Positions 23,129 through 35,423 are shown, counted from the first letter of the stretch. The stretch is 64,000 nucleotides of DNA from Atherix ibis (GCA_958298945.1 OY282609.1:41554954-41618953), one strand, 5' to 3'. Numbers and translations are program-made. The notes: generated by a model not told the origin, from the letters alone.

Positions 23129-24870
23129 TTTTATTTAATCTATTATCTATCTCTCATTTTTTCCCCTTTTTGTCTTCTTTTCCAGCACCAATGAAAATAA
23201 TTTTCCCAAACATTTACATTTCTAAAAATTTATGTTGTTGAATAACACTTACTGTATCTCTGATAAAAAGAGGTACAAGTTAATCGATTGTCATAAAAAA
23301 TTAAGATAAATGGAGCTGATAAAGGTAATAAAATGGGTCATTGCTTAAATTGATATTTTTCATTGGAGTATATAGATTTTGATGCAATATCTGACCATGA
23401 ATGGAAAATGGCTTTTCAATGCTGAAAAACTTTCGATTGTTAACATTGGTAAGTCAAATAATATCAAATGTCCTAAAATTGAATTTCAACAATATTCTAA
23501 TAGATGAACAAAAAATATGTTGAAAACATAAATATTAAATATTTTTTGATGATATTTTGTGTTTTGCTTAGTTTTATTATTAAATTATATTTAAAACAAA
23601 AAAATTCCAAAAAAATAGATAAAATTATTAATTATTCATCCTCATCAACAATCCATTGGTTCACATAAAGTATTAGAGAGAAATAATTTCGCATAAAAAT
23701 CCTCCGAAATATTGTGATTGGTTTTGATACCGTGCTAATATTATTATTAGTAATAAAAATATAAGTAAATGAAAAACAAAACTATTTTTAAGAATTGAAA
23801 TCTCACTAAAAATTTATATATGTATTGATAATATAATAAATGGGACATTTAATATAATAATAATAATAAAAGATGGAGTTTTAACTTCGAGAAAGTTATG
23901 GTGACTTGTGATTAAAGATGAAACATCGAACGAACGCGTTCAAGACAGTGACTCGGCAAGAAAAAATGAAGAGAACGAAAAACAAAAGAACTGAAGAGTG
24001 AACGGGAGGAAGACCAAGATGAGAATAAAAAAAAATACATAAGAGAGGTAGAAAATGAAAGGCGAATAAGAAGAACAAGCGAAGAGGAGGAAGCCAAATA
24101 AAGAAGAGACACTGAACCTTTTCAGTTAAGTTGTATTTTTCTGTTTCCACATACTCGTATATCTAGATTATTATTAATGATTAATTAAATTGCAAAAGAA
24201 TGTTTTCATAAAATTTATACTTTCTAAAATTACATTGAGCCTGACCAAGAAAATTTGTTTTCTCTTTGAGTACAAAAACATATTATGCAGAATTTTTTCA
24301 AAATATGATATCAATTAAATACTAATTAAAACCAAAGAAGGAAGGAGAAGAACGGGTTCACTTTCGATGAGATATCTGTTTGTATCAATTTAATAGGAAT
24401 TCAAATTAGATAGAAAGGAAACAAACGGAATTTTTTTAAAGATAATACAATTTAAGAAAAAATCATTTTAAATAGAAACAAAAATATAAAAAAATTTAAA
24501 GAATCATTTATATGATTTAAATTTTAATGAGAAAAAAACCAAAATTTGTGCTATATTCAATATCAGAGAACAAAGCCAAAGAAAAAAAATATTCAAGTTG
24601 GAAAAAGAACTAGAATTAAAAGTAGCCAATTATTTTAAAGGAAATGTAATAGCAAATGAAAATAAAGGGAAACGAAACCGTAACCTTATAAAGGGAATAA
24701 TTTTTATAGGACTCAATCTCATTTTTTGGTCATGTAGAATTTTTTTTGATGATCACCAATTAACATGGAAATTTTTGTTTCTTTTGATTTACTAAATTAA
24801 AAATTTTAATATTCTTTTCTGTTGGTATTGCATGAATTAACAACCAAAAGGTTTAAATTTTCTTTAAAAG

Positions 24871-24993
24871 CGAACTTTATATTTAAATCATACAACATGC
24901 AGCGCCATCTATTTTTAATTTGCCAAAAATAACCGAACTTTATTTTTAAATCATACAATATGCAGCGCCATCTATTTTAAATTTGCAGCATTA
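24871..24993. repeat. 63-bp direct repeat upstream of mariner relic (R1)
   Basis: Two copies of CGAACTTTAT-TTTAAATCATACAA-ATGCAGCGCCATCTAT start at 24871 and 24934. The same pair precedes the mariner relic in every unit R (27751, 35037 and 41098), so it is part of the 5' region of that element or of its insertion site. Confidence 0.85.
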
Positions 24994-25092
24994 AAATGAT
25001 ACATTCATCTTCTTTATGTAAATCGAATGACAAATGTGAAAGTTACAGCCATTTCAATAAAAGAAAAAGTGTGCTAATGTTACAAAGCAAAA

Positions 25093-25193
25093 ATGGAGCA
25101 AAGAGCAAATATAAAATTTTGTGTTAAACTTGAAAAAAATATTCGCTGAGACATACGAATTGATGGAAAAAGTTTATGGTGATGATTGTATGA
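25093..25193 (+). pseudogene. Mariner transposase, first ~34 codons only (R1)
   Basis: It opens MEQRANIKFCVKLEK, then after a 1-base shift continues to YELMEKVYGDDCM, identical in plan to the start of the longer copy at 41336. It is then joined abruptly to unrelated DNA (AAAATACAGC). This is a short deletion derivative. Confidence 0.8.
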
Positions 25194-25529
25194 AAATACA
25201 GCTATGAATAATAAAATACATTTTAATGTAAGAAATTTAAGGATCTGCAAAATAGAAGATTTCATTGACAATTATCAATTCTTGAGCTTTGCTAAGTCTG
25301 CAAAAATTAAGAAGCCAGTAAAATAGTCATAACAGTAGCCGCACAACATTATTTGTATCGTACATGAAAGGTATTCTTATAAAAGTTTATTTGTATCGTA
25401 CATAAAACTTATTTTTATAAAAGTTTATTTTTGAATTAGCAACACTTTTTATAGCGATAGCCAATTTGACAGTTGATAGCTGATTTGTACTTAATTTGGC
25501 TGGCCGTTTTATCATTAATAGACTTTCGT

Positions 25530-25880
25530 TAGAATAAAGCTTGCAAATTGTGCAAATTTATTTCCAAAATCGTGATTCAGTTTACCGTGTACTACGTCTA
25601 TTTTACGGTCGACATTATTATTCATCCGAAGAAATAATTAGAATAATCATAGATCGTTTTTATATAGATATCGTACAGTACGCGCTGAAAAGCTATTGCT
25701 ACTATGGAGCGTAGAATTGATATATTAAAATAAATACTACCTTAATAAGTCGATTACAATAATACACAGAATTAAAGATGTGTCCATCCACTTTATGAAA
25801 GATTTTGCAAAAAGGTTTTGGCATACAGAGTCAGTTCGTGTTATTATTCAGCGATAAGGCTTATTAAAAGGCTATGTGAA
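25530..25880 (+). pseudogene. Mariner-like (IS630) transposase N-terminal relic (R1)
   Basis: The plus strand reads LQIVQIYFQNRDSVYRVLRL, then FYGRHYYSSEEIIRIIIDRF, which matches the N-terminal domain of the MERLTPEQ-type transposases (LQIVxIYYQN, RALRPFYGRHNRPxE). After an indel, STL-KILQKGFGIQSQFVLLF follows the pattern SxLWKILRKDLGxxxYKIQLV. No catalytic residues remain. It is a different family from the neighbouring fragment at 25093. Confidence 0.7.
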
Positions 25881-26203
25881 AAAGCAAAATTTCCGCATTT
25901 GTATATACTATAGCGCATCGATGTACTCAAAATAAAATTTATGTAATTATTTTTTAATCGAAATACCTGAAATTAAAAATTTATAATTTACGTTAGTAAG
26001 TAGGATAGGATTAACAGTTGGTGGATTTAATAAGTTGTCAGGTTCATATATCCGACGTAAAAATCAACTTCTGGCAATTTCGTAAAAAAATTGCCGTCGT
26101 ATATCCGACGTAAAAATCAGCTTCCGACGTAAAAAAATAGAAACTATAACAAATGCCGATAGAAATTGAGAAAGAGCTCTGTTTAGAATTACAAAAAAGA
26201 TGA

Positions 26204-26452
26204 ATGTATCAACCGCAACAAAAACAATCAAATTTGCAACAATATAATAATACCAATTTCATCTTTAGCAAGAAAAATATCACCATTAAAAGTAAAAGTT
26301 GCAACAAGCCGCAACAAGTAGCAACAATCAAGAAAAAAGCCGCAACAAGCAACAAACAAGCCCCAACAAGCAGAAATAAGCAAGAAACAAGACTTAACAT
26401 ACAGCAACAAGTAACAACACAACAACAAAGAGCATCAACAACTAATAAGTAA
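26204..26452 (+). repeat. CAACAAG-rich low-complexity tract (R1)
   Basis: Degenerate CAACAA and CAACAAG units fill about 26214-26440 and make all three frames on one strand Gln-, Asn- or Thr-rich. The 82-codon frame here, and the opposite-strand Leu/Val-rich frames, are consequences of the repeat and not credible genes. Confidence 0.75.
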
Positions 26453-27750
26453 TAAAGTCAGTAAGCAAATGTAATATTAAATTTTAATCTATACCCATAA
26501 TTACGTAATTTTGGTGTTGGAGTTATGTATTGTGCTACTTCCTACAGTATACCATATACTGTAGTACACTACATTGAAGTAGACTTACATTTAATTTATT
26601 GTAGTTTTCTTGATAAGAATGCATTATATACTTCAACTCGTTAACATTGTTACCAGAGGACTAGAGAGTCAATTACCAGACTGGAGGAATCCTCTAAAAA
26701 AATAACTAACATTATCAAGTAGAAACTTGGTTGGGAATGGACTTTGATCTTCAAGAGTGGGATATTGAAAATGTTGTGATTATAGACACAGAAAAAATAG
26801 ATAATCATGTTTCATAGTTTATGACTACTTCCATGGCCAGTCATGCTTAAATGACACTTTTCGTCAACACATATATGAGTGAACGGGAGGAAGACCAAGA
26901 TGAGAATAAAAAAAAATACATAAGAGAGGTAGAAAATGAAAGGCGAATAAGAAGAACAAGCGAAGAGGAGGAAGCCAAATAAAGAAGAGACACTGAACCT
27001 TTTCAGTTAAGTTGTATTTTTCTGTTTCCACATACTCGTATATCTAGATTATTATTAATGATTAATTAAATTGCAAAAGAATGTTTTCATAAAATTTATA
27101 CTTTCTAAAATTACATTGAGCCTGACCAAGAAAATTTGTTTTCTCTTTGAGTACAAAAACATATTATGCAGAATTTTTTCAAAATATGATATCAATTAAA
27201 TACTAATTAAAACCAAAGAAGGAAAGAGAAGAACGGGTTCACTTTCGATGAGATATCTGTTTGTATCAATTTAATAGGAATTCAAATTAGATAGAAAGGA
27301 AACAAACGGAATTTTTTTAAAGATAATACAATTTAAGAAAAAATCATTTTAAATAGAAACAAAAATATAAAAAAATTTAAAGAATCATTTATATGATTTA
27401 AATTTTAATGAGAAAAAAACCAAAATTTGTGCTATATTCAATATCAGAGAACAAAGCCAAAGAAAAAAAATATTCAAGTTGGAAAAAGAACTAGAATTAA
27501 AAGTAGCCAATTATTTTAAAGGAAATGTAATAGCAAATGAAAATAAAGGGAAACGAAACCGTAACCTTATAAAGGGAATAATTTTTATAGGACTCAATCT
27601 CATTTTTTGGTCATGTAGAATTTTTTTTGATGATCACCAATTAACATGGAAATTTTTGTTTCTTTTGATTTACTAAATTAAAAATTTTAATATTCTTTTC
27701 TGTTGGTATTGCATGAATTAACAACCAAAAGGTTTAAATTTTCTTTAAAA

Positions 27751-27873
27751 GCGAACTTTATATTTAAATCATACAACATGCAGCGCCATCTATTTTTAAT
27801 TTGCCAAAAATAACCGAACTTTATTTTTAAATCATACAATATGCAGCGCCATCTATTTTAAATTTGCAGCATT
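27751..27873. repeat. 63-bp direct repeat (R2)
   Basis: Counterpart of 24871-24993. Confidence 0.85.
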
Positions 27874-27973
27874 AAAATGATACATTCATCTTCTTTATGT
27901 AAATCGAATGACAAATGTGAAAGTTACAGCCATTTCAATAAAAGAAAAAGTGTGCTAATGTTACAAAGCAAAA

Positions 27974-28074
27974 ATGGAGCAAAGAGCAAATATAAAATTT
28001 TGTGTTAAACTTGAAAAAAATATTCGCTGAGACATACGAATTGATGGAAAAAGTTTATGGTGATGATTGTATGA
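27974..28074 (+). pseudogene. Mariner transposase 5' scrap (R2)
   Basis: Counterpart of 25093-25193, with the same frame break and the same joint. Confidence 0.8.
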
Positions 28075-28409
28075 AAATACAGCTATGAATAATAAAATAC
28101 ATTTTAATGTAAGAAATTTAAGGATCTGCAAAATAGAAGATTTCATTGACAATTATCAATTCTTGAGCTTTGCTAAGTCTGCAAAAATTAAGAAGCCAGT
28201 AAAATAGTCATAACAGTAGCCGCACAACATTATTTGTATCGTACATGAAAGGTATTCTTATAAAAGTTTATTTGTATCGTACATAAAACTTATTTTTATA
28301 AAAGTTTATTTTTGAATTAGCAACACTTTTTATAGCGATAGCCAATTTGACAGTTGATAGCTGATTTGTACTTAATTTGGCTGGCCGTTTTATCATTAAT
28401 AGACTTTCG

Positions 28410-28760
28410 TTAGAATAAAGCTTGCAAATTGTGCAAATTTATTTCCAAAATCGTGATTCAGTTTACCGTGTACTACGTCTATTTTACGGTCGACATTATT
28501 ATTCATCCGAAGAAATAATTAGAATAATCATAGATCGTTTTTATATAGATATCGTACAGTACGCGCTGAAAAGCTATTGCTACTATGGAGCGTAGAATTG
28601 ATATATTAAAATAAATACTACCTTAATAAGTCGATTACAATAATACACAGAATTAAAGATGTGTCCATCCACTTTATGAAAGATTTTGCAAAAAGGTTTT
28701 GGCATACAGAGTCAGTTCGTGTTATTATTCAGCGATAAGGCTTATTAAAAGGCTATGTGA
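28410..28760 (+). pseudogene. Mariner-like N-terminal relic (R2)
   Basis: Counterpart of 25530-25880, with the same indels plus one missing A near its end. Confidence 0.7.
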
Positions 28761-29083
28761 AAAGCAAAATTTCCGCATTTGTATATACTATAGCGCATCG
28801 ATGTACTCAAAATAAAATTTATGTAATTATTTTTTAATCGAAATACCTGAAATTAAAAATTTATAATTTACGTTAGTAAGTAGGATAGGATTAACAGTTG
28901 GTGGATTTAATAAGTTGTCAGGTTCATATATCCGACGTAAAAATCAACTTCTGGCAATTTCGTAAAAAAATTGCCGTCGTATATCCGACGTAAAAATCAG
29001 CTTCCGACGTAAAAAAATAGAAACTATAACAAATGCCGATAGAAATTGAGAAAGAGCTCTGTTTAGAATTACAAAAAAGATGA

Positions 29084-29332
29084 ATGTATCAACCGCAACA
29101 AAAACAATCAAATTTGCAACAATATAATAATACCAATTTCATCTTTAGCAAGAAAAATATCACCATTAAAAGTAAAAGTTGCAACAAGCCGCAACAAGTA
29201 GCAACAATCAAGAAAAAAGCCGCAACAAGCAACAAACAAGCCCCAACAAGCAGAAATAAGCAAGAAACAAGACTTAACATACAGCAACAAGTAACAACAC
29301 AACAACAAAGAGCATCAACAACTAATAAGTAA
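29084..29332 (+). repeat. CAACAAG-rich tract (R2)
   Basis: Counterpart of 26204-26452 and identical by eye. Confidence 0.75.
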
Positions 29333-29722
29333 TAAAGTCAGTAAGCAAATGTAATATTAAATTTTAATCTATACCCATAATTACGTAATTTTGGTGTTGG
29401 AGTTATGTATTGTGCTACTTCCTACAGTATACCATATACTGTAGTACACTACATTGAAGTAGACTTACATTTAATTTATTGTAGTTTTCTTGATAAGAAT
29501 GCATTATATACTTCAACTCGTTAACATTGTTACCAGAGGACTAGAGAGTCAATTACCAGACTGGAGGAATCCTCTAAAAAAATAACTAACATTATCAAGT
29601 AGAAACTTGGTTGGGAATGGACTTTGATCTTCAAGAGTGGGATATTGAAAATGTTGTGATTATAGACACAGAAAAAATAGATAATCATGTTTCATAGTTT
29701 ATGACTACTTCCATGGCCAGTC

Positions 29723-29902
29723 ATGCTTAATGACACTATTACTGAATCTTTCGACAACACATATAAGTCTTCGATCGATCGCAGTGATATTCTAAGATCA
29801 AATATGACTGAAAGGGATACCTGTATTAAAGATAAAGACAATAATAAAGATGAAGAAGAGGTAAAAAAAGAAAAGGAAAAAATTAAAGAAAAACAAGTGT
29901 AA
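29723..29902 (+). CDS. Small charged reading frame, unidentified
   Basis: A 59-codon frame starts MLNDTITESFDNTYKSS and ends in a Lys/Glu-rich tail (EEEVKKEKEKIKEKQV-stop). The DNA upstream in another frame reads LGMDFDLQEWDIENVVIIDT, which also looks protein-like, so this may be the last part of a broken gene. In unit X2 (37245-37412) the tail is kept but the start is altered. No family recognised. The charged tail may be low-complexity chance. Confidence 0.3.
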   Translation: MLNDTITESFDNTYKSSIDRSDILRSNMTERDTCIKDKDNNKDEEEVKKEKEKIKEKQV

Positions 29903-31042
29903 AAAAGAATAAAATGATGAATAAATATAGTAAACTATTTTCAACATGGTTACAATTATGCAAAAACGAATGCATCGCTCAGTTTATACTCTCTTATTTT
30001 TATATTTTGAAAAATAAAACTAGTTATGCGTACTAATTATAACTCTCTGGATACTAAATTTTTAATAAACAATTCCTTTTATAACTAATTAGCATACGAC
30101 CAATAGATAGCGAGATATTTGCGGAAAACTAATGGAAGCGAGTTATTGGACATTTTTGATCTTGAATAATTTGCTAAGCGAAATTAGACTCTCTATTTAT
30201 TTGCAATATAAAAAATAGAGGTATGTATAAGAAATCACTTAACACATACTTGTATTCATTTTTACGCTTAAAATGTCTAAACTATACAAAATTGTGGCTC
30301 AATATACACTTATGTTTTAGCCTTATTATGGTGGTTCAGTGTTCGAATTTAATTAGGACATCAAAGTTTACGATGAGTGGTTGGTAATATTTTTGATGTG
30401 TGATCTAATGAGTCAGCACTTAATTGCTTTATTTATTTATTATAAAAAGTTTTAATTATAACCAAGTAGGTTATTTCAAAAAATGCATAACTTATAATAA
30501 TAGCTGCTTATTACTCAAACTGCAAAGCTAAATTTTACGGATACTGTCGTAAAATTCCTAACAGGAAGGTGACATCATATAGTTTAAGCGAGTGAGTTAA
30601 TACGCTTATTTATAGAAAATATTTTGTTATAAGTCGTTGAGTGGTTAGTATATAAAAGCATAATTTTAGTGAAATAACTTTCAGTACTGGAGCTAAGTAA
30701 ATACGAAAGCGAAGAAAGAATAAAAAGATACCTCAATAAATTCGGCAATTCGGAATAATAAATTTTAGAAAATCAAAATGAATAAAAATAATAAATTCAA
30801 TTAAACGAACTAATATAATAGAAAAAAGGTTTGGATATAATAGAAAAAAGGAGACAGAATTATAATATAATGATTGAATAGGCGTTTTCCTTTGGACCAA
30901 TTTTGCTAGTCCGGAGTAGATGAGCAAAGGAAAGCCAAATTCTAAACTCTAGTAAAACATTACCTCAAAACAGTCAGCACAATCTGACAATACTTATTGT
31001 ACTTGTCGACGTGAAGTGGCGTGGGTGTGTTCCGGACAACGT

Positions 31043-31614
31043 TTAAATTATATAATTTAATTTAAACGTTGAATAAATTGCCTTAACATATTTAATATAT
31101 ATAATTAAAAAAATACTTTTGTTTTTGTAAGCCGAGGAGGCGTTTATTATAATAATAAATATGAATTCACACAAAAGCATTAGTTCTGATGAACCAGGTT
31201 CACCACAGTACACATCTATAAATTTTTTCTCGGCGTTTACAATTCCCTGCAAAAGCACACTACAAAATTTTTTCCTATTGTAGTATGCTTGTTTGACACG
31301 TTTAGGAGGATTGACTTTAATATGGGAACCATCAATAGCCCCAACAACATCTGGCACACCTTTCATAGCTGCGAATTCAATATGGTTATTTCGCATTTCG
31401 GATGCAGTTGGCCATTTTATGTACTTGGGACTCACTTCGACAAGCCATTTCACGACGCGGTATAAAATTCGATGGACAGAGCTTTCTGTTACATTAAATC
31501 TGTCTCCAATTTGTCGGTACGTTGTAGTATTTGCCAGGAACCACAATGTGATGTATATTTCAACAGCAGCACGTCCTCCACGCCTTGGACGGTGTAAAAA
31601 CATACTGTATTCAC
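31043..31614 (-). pseudogene. PIF/Harbinger (HARBI1-like) nuclease, exon 2, truncated
   Basis: The exon opens at 31614 after a TTTTAG acceptor. It contains RRGGRAAVEIYITLWFLANT, a helix-turn-helix (TYRQIGDRFNVTESSVHRIL) and the first catalytic Asp in VVGAIDGSHIKV. A second Asp lies in FIDVYCGEPGSS. The expected continuation (HDARV-x-RNSxLY) is lost to a frameshift, and the third catalytic acidic residue is missing. The open frame runs on to 31043 in AT-rich DNA. The frame upstream of 31614 starting MLFILNNN is intron, so the start at 31675 is not real. Confidence 0.8.
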
Positions 31615-31679
31615 CTAAAAGAGTGCGATATTTACAACACTTATTCCTTAAATTATTGTTTAAAATGAAAAGCACATAC
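31615..31679 (-). other. 65-bp intron in the PIF/Harbinger nuclease
   Basis: On the minus strand the donor is ATCG|GTATGTGC and the acceptor TTTTAG|GTGAATAC. Removing it joins the frame across a Gly codon between exon 1 (AETVI) and exon 2 (EYSMFLHRP), as expected from HARBI1-type proteins. Inferred from sequence only. Confidence 0.7.
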
Positions 31680-31917
31680 CGATAACCGTCTCTGCGACAA
31701 CTCTTGTCAATCTGAAGTGTTTCTTAAATTCAACATCTGCGTACTTCACAATTATATTTGTATAATTTTCAACACTAGTTCTCTTCATGCATGGGGGCTA
31801 ATCATCACCAGAATCTGATGTCTCGCTTGACTCTGAAGAATCTGATGTCTCGCTTGACTCTGAAGAATCACATAAAAGTAAATTATTCCTACCGTCCAGA
31901 ACATGTAACAATTCCAT
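31680..31917 (-). pseudogene. PIF/Harbinger nuclease, exon 1, with a premature stop
   Basis: It begins MELLHVLDGRNNLLL, has an acidic Ser-rich stretch built from a 27-bp direct repeat (SSESSETSD twice), then a TAG. It resumes in the same frame with PPCMKRTSVENY and FKKHFRLTRVVAETVI, which matches the usual HARBI1 N-terminal pattern (VENF-x-FR-HFRMSR). The TAG breaks the protein before the helix-turn-helix. Confidence 0.7.
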
Positions 31918-32230
31918 AGCAACCTGTAAAGCAGTCAGTTTATAAATTTGCAATTATTTTTTATGTAAAAACTCACTCGATTAATATTTGACTCCATTTC
32001 TCTTAGCTTTTTCTGCACGAATAAAGTGAACATTACAAAAATATGACACTTCAACATAACCAACAAACCCGCAAAAATCGGGTTTTTTCACTTTAGCAAC
32101 TAGAATCCACCTAACGTAAATTGTATGCGTAACTCTCCGTTCGAAGTGGTCGTTCGTTCGAGGTGGACTAGATGATGACAGCTACAACTACTCCGGACTA
32201 CTAAAATTGGTCCAAAGGAAAACGCCTAAT

Positions 32231-33225
32231 ATAATAGAAAAAAGGAGACAGAATGAATAAGGGGAAAACAAAAGAGAAACAGGGAGATAAAAGGCTATTT
32301 ATTTAAATTGAATAGCAAGAAAATTAAATTAAGTTACAAGACTCTAAAAAAAACATTTAGTATTAAATAATTTATTTTGAAAAAATGCCTGATTGGAATT
32401 ATTCTTTGCATATTACTTTAGGTTTTTGTTTTATTATTTTTATTTGCATGTTTTTTTCCTTTAGTTTGTTTCCTCTTTATTTTTTTGCACGAATTTTAAC
32501 AGTTGATTTAAATTTTAATTTAATAGATGATAATTTTCATTAATAATGTTTTTTTTATACCATAAGTAGATGCATGTTGAAATTATATATATTCTGAGGG
32601 AGAGATATCGAAAGTATAATCGTATGCATTTATAAATATTTTATATTTACATTTATATGTTACCACTATTACGATACATATTATTGTTTTTATACCATTA
32701 TTATATCTCATTATCAAATACAATTTTCTGGCAGTATTAAAAATAAAAAATTGAAAAAAAGAAAAAAATAATTTTTATAAATTTTTAATAAAATTGTGTA
32801 AAACAGAATACGTATTATTCTTTTCTTGCAATTGTTTTTCCCTGCCTAAGTCCTACTTCGCGATATCCTCGATGTGTATGGGGGTAAGTCAGAGAGCAAT
32901 ATATCGACCAAAAAAGCATACTTTCAAAATTATGTGCGAGTAACCGCGGACTGTCATTTATTATTTTTGGGACAATGGTTACGGAAATTTTACTAGCACT
33001 GAGTATCCCCTCTCTCTTACTTCTTACAATCACTTATTTTCTTGTATCATTTATTGTTTTATATTTCTTTCTTTTCCTGTTCGTTATATATTTTATTTCC
33101 TTTTTTTCAAATTTGACCACATCATGTTCTTTTATTTTCATAACATCTTCTTTCTTACTTTAATCGAGAATTCTTTTGCAGGACTAAATACAAACGGGTA
33201 TTTGAAAGCAAAAATCTCGCTAGAC
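32231..33225. other. Unassigned AT-rich DNA right of the PIF element
   Basis: No gene is supported. Short frames at 32815-33033 and 32975-33321 are Leu/Phe-rich AT-driven frames with no motif. It ends at the start of unit R3. Confidence 0.5.
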
Positions 33226-35036
33226 TTTTATTTAATCTATTATCTATCTCTCATTTTTTCCCTTTTTGTCTTATTTTCCAGCACCAATGAAAATAATTTT
33301 CCCAAACATTTACATTTCTAAAAATTTATGTTGTTGAATAACACTTACTGTATCTCTGATAAAAAAGGATACAAGTTACTCGATTGTCATAAAAAATTAA
33401 GATAAATGGAGCTGATAAAGGTAATAAAATGGGTCATTGCTTAAATTGATATTTTTCATTGGAGTATATAGATTTTGATGCAATATCTGACCATGAATCG
33501 AAACTGGCTTTTGAATGCTGAAAAACTTTCGATTGTTAATATTGGTAAGTCAAATAATATCAAATGTCCTAAAATTGAATTTCAAAAAAATTCTAATAAA
33601 TTAACAAAAAATATGTTGAAAACATAAATATTAAATATTAGTTGATGATATTTTGTGTTTTGCTTAGTTTTATTATTAAAATATATTTAAAACAAAAAAA
33701 TTCATAAAAAAATAGATAAAATTATTAATTATTCATCCTCATCAACAATCCATTGGTTCACATAAAGTATTAGAGAGAAATAATTTCGCATAAAAATCCT
33801 CCGAAATATTGTGATTGGTTTTGATACCGTGCTAATATTATTATTAGTAATAAAAATATAAGTAAATGAAAAACAAAACTATTTTTAAGAATTGAATTCT
33901 CACTAAAAATTTATATATGTATTGATAATATAATAAATGGGACATTTAATATAATAATAATAATAAAAGATGGAGTTTTAACTTCGAGAAAGTTATGGTG
34001 ACTTGTGATTAAAGATGAAACATCGAACGAACGCGTTCAAGACAGCGACTCGGCAAGAAAAAATGAAGAGAACGAAAAACAAAAGAACTGAAGAGTGAAC
34101 GGGAGGAAGACCAAGATGAGAATAAAAAAAAATACATAAGAGAGGTAGAAAATGAAAGGCGAATAAGAAGAACAAGCGAAGAGGAGGAAGCCAAATAAAG
34201 AAGAGATACTAAACCTTTTCAGTTAAGTTGTATTTTTCTGTTTCCACATACGAGTAGTATATCTAGATTATTATTAATGATTAATTAAATTGCAAAAGAA
34301 TGTTTTCATAAAATGTATACTTTCTAAAATTACATTGAGCCTGACCAAGAAAATTTGTTTTCTCTTTGAGTACAAAAACATATTATGCAGAATTTTTTCA
34401 AAATATGATATCAATTAAATACTAATTAAAACCAAAGAAGGAAAGAGAAGAACGGGTTTACTTTCGATGAGATATCTGTTTGTATCAAATTTAATAGGAA
34501 TTCAAATTAGATAGAAAGGAAACAAACGGAAATTTTAAAGATAATACAATTTAAGAAAAAATCATTTTAAATAGAAACAAAAATATAAAAAAATTTAAAG
34601 AAGAGGACAAATTTATATGATTTAAATTTTAATGAGAAAAAAAAACAAAAATTGTGCTATATTCAATATCAGAAAACAAAGCCAAAGAAAAAAAATATTC
34701 AAGTTGGAAAAAGAACTAGAATTAAAAGTAGCCAATTATTTTAAAGGACATGTAATAGCAAATGAAAATAAAGGGAAATGAAACCGTAACCTTATAAAGA
34801 GAATAATTTTTATAGGACTCAATCTCATTTTTTGGTCATGTAAAATTTTTTTGATGATCACCAATTAACATGGAAATTTTTGTTTCTTTTGATTTACTAA
34901 ATTAAAAATTTTTATATTCTTTTCTGTTGGTATTGAATGAATTAATAACCAAAAGGTTTAATTTTTTTTAAATATTGAATGTATGAATTGATGACTAATA
35001 AGATATTTCATATCTCGAAGAATTTTCTTTATAACC

Positions 35037-35155
35037 GAACTTTATATTTAAATCATACAACATGCAGCGCCATCTATTTTTAATTTGCCAAAAATAACCG
35101 AACTTTATTTTTAAATCATACAATATGCAGCGCCATCTATTTTTAATTTGCAGCA
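35037..35155. repeat. 60-bp direct repeat (R3)
   Basis: Counterpart of 24871-24993. Here the 5' flank (AAGAATTTTCTTTATAACCGAAC) is kept as in R4. Confidence 0.85.
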
Positions 35156-35284
35156 TTAAAATGATACATTCATCTTCTTTGAAACGCACCTAAATTTATG
35201 TAAATCGGATGACAAATGTGAAAGTTACAGCCATTCCAATAAAAGAAAAAGTGTGCTAATGTTACAAAACATATAAAATTTATA

Positions 35285-35423
35285 ATGGAACAAAGAGCAT
35301 ATGGAAACATATCCAAACATATAATGGAACAAAGAGCAAATATAAAATTTTGTGTTAAACTTGAAAAAAAATTCGCTGAGACATACGAATTGATGGAAAA
35401 AGTTTATGGTGATGATTGTATGA
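35285..35423 (+). pseudogene. Mariner transposase 5' scrap with a small internal duplication (R3)
   Basis: The start codon region ATGGAACAAAGAGCA is present twice (35285 and 35324). The second leads into the same fragment as at 25093, but with the frame unbroken through EKKFAETYELMEKVYGDDCM. It is joined to AAAATACAG like R1 and R2. Confidence 0.8.

Larger units (their letters stand above)
23129..26877. repeat. Repeat unit R, copy 1
   Basis: Unit R begins at CTTTTATTTAATCTATTATC, shared with 33226. It contains, left to right, AT-rich DNA, a charged low-complexity tract (23920-24120), a 63-bp direct repeat, a mariner 5' scrap, a second mariner-like relic and a CAACAAG-rich tract. Bases 23998-26877 are repeated in tandem as copy 2. 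The joint at about 26868-26878 falls in CAACACATAT, which also occurs (ACAACACATAT) in the continuing flank at 29755. Confidence 0.9.
26878..29757. repeat. Repeat unit R, copy 2 (2.88-kb tandem duplicate of 23998-26877)
   Basis: It starts at GTGAACGGGAGG and is nearly identical to 23998-26877 at offset 2880-2881. The differences I noticed are few: G/A at 24345 against 27226, one A lost near 28757, and changes near the right end. It continues into unit X1 without a break, so copy 2 has the original right flank. Confidence 0.93.
30880..32227 (-). mobile_element. PIF/Harbinger DNA transposon, both ends present
   Basis: Terminal inverted repeats start AGGCGTTTTCCTTTGGACCA at 30880 and end in the reverse complement at 32227, continuing with few mismatches through a TAGTCCGGAGTAG motif. 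The 3-bp flanks are AAT on both sides (30877-30879 and 32228-32230), the size expected for PIF/Harbinger. The element is 1,348 bp and encodes a spliced HARBI1-like nuclease on the minus strand. The third copy of the surrounding unit, at 40186-40200, has a single AAT and no insertion, which confirms the boundaries. The nuclease is broken and no second (Myb-like) gene is present, so it is not autonomous. Confidence 0.92.
29758..33225. repeat. Repeat unit X, copy 1 (contains PIF/Harbinger)
   Basis: This is the right-hand continuation of unit R. 29758-31748 is repeated at 37265-39257 (offset about 7510), and its left part again at 39258-40260. 29903-30879 has no supported gene. It is followed by the PIF/Harbinger element and then by 32231-33225, of which only a short piece recurs (32278-32335, at 40208-40262). 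Confidence 0.85.

Noticed and set aside
26214..26440. CAACAAG units as telomere-type or CRISPR repeats
   Set aside because: Units are degenerate, irregularly spaced and internal. There are no constant spacers and no cas genes, and the organism is eukaryotic.
26204..26452. Gln/Asn/Thr-rich frame as a possible prion-like protein
   Set aside because: It is the product of CAACAA/CAACAAG repetition. All frames of the tract are biased and the opposite strand is equally open.
30240..30600. Mariner C-terminal end in unit X (IYYKKF and GDII stretches)
   Set aside because: The resemblance to the DxxPLDFFLWGY and HLxDI motifs is too weak and needs several frame changes.
31293..31685. 130-codon plus-strand frame over the PIF nuclease (also 38803-39195)
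   Set aside because: Shadow of the nuclease exon on the other strand.
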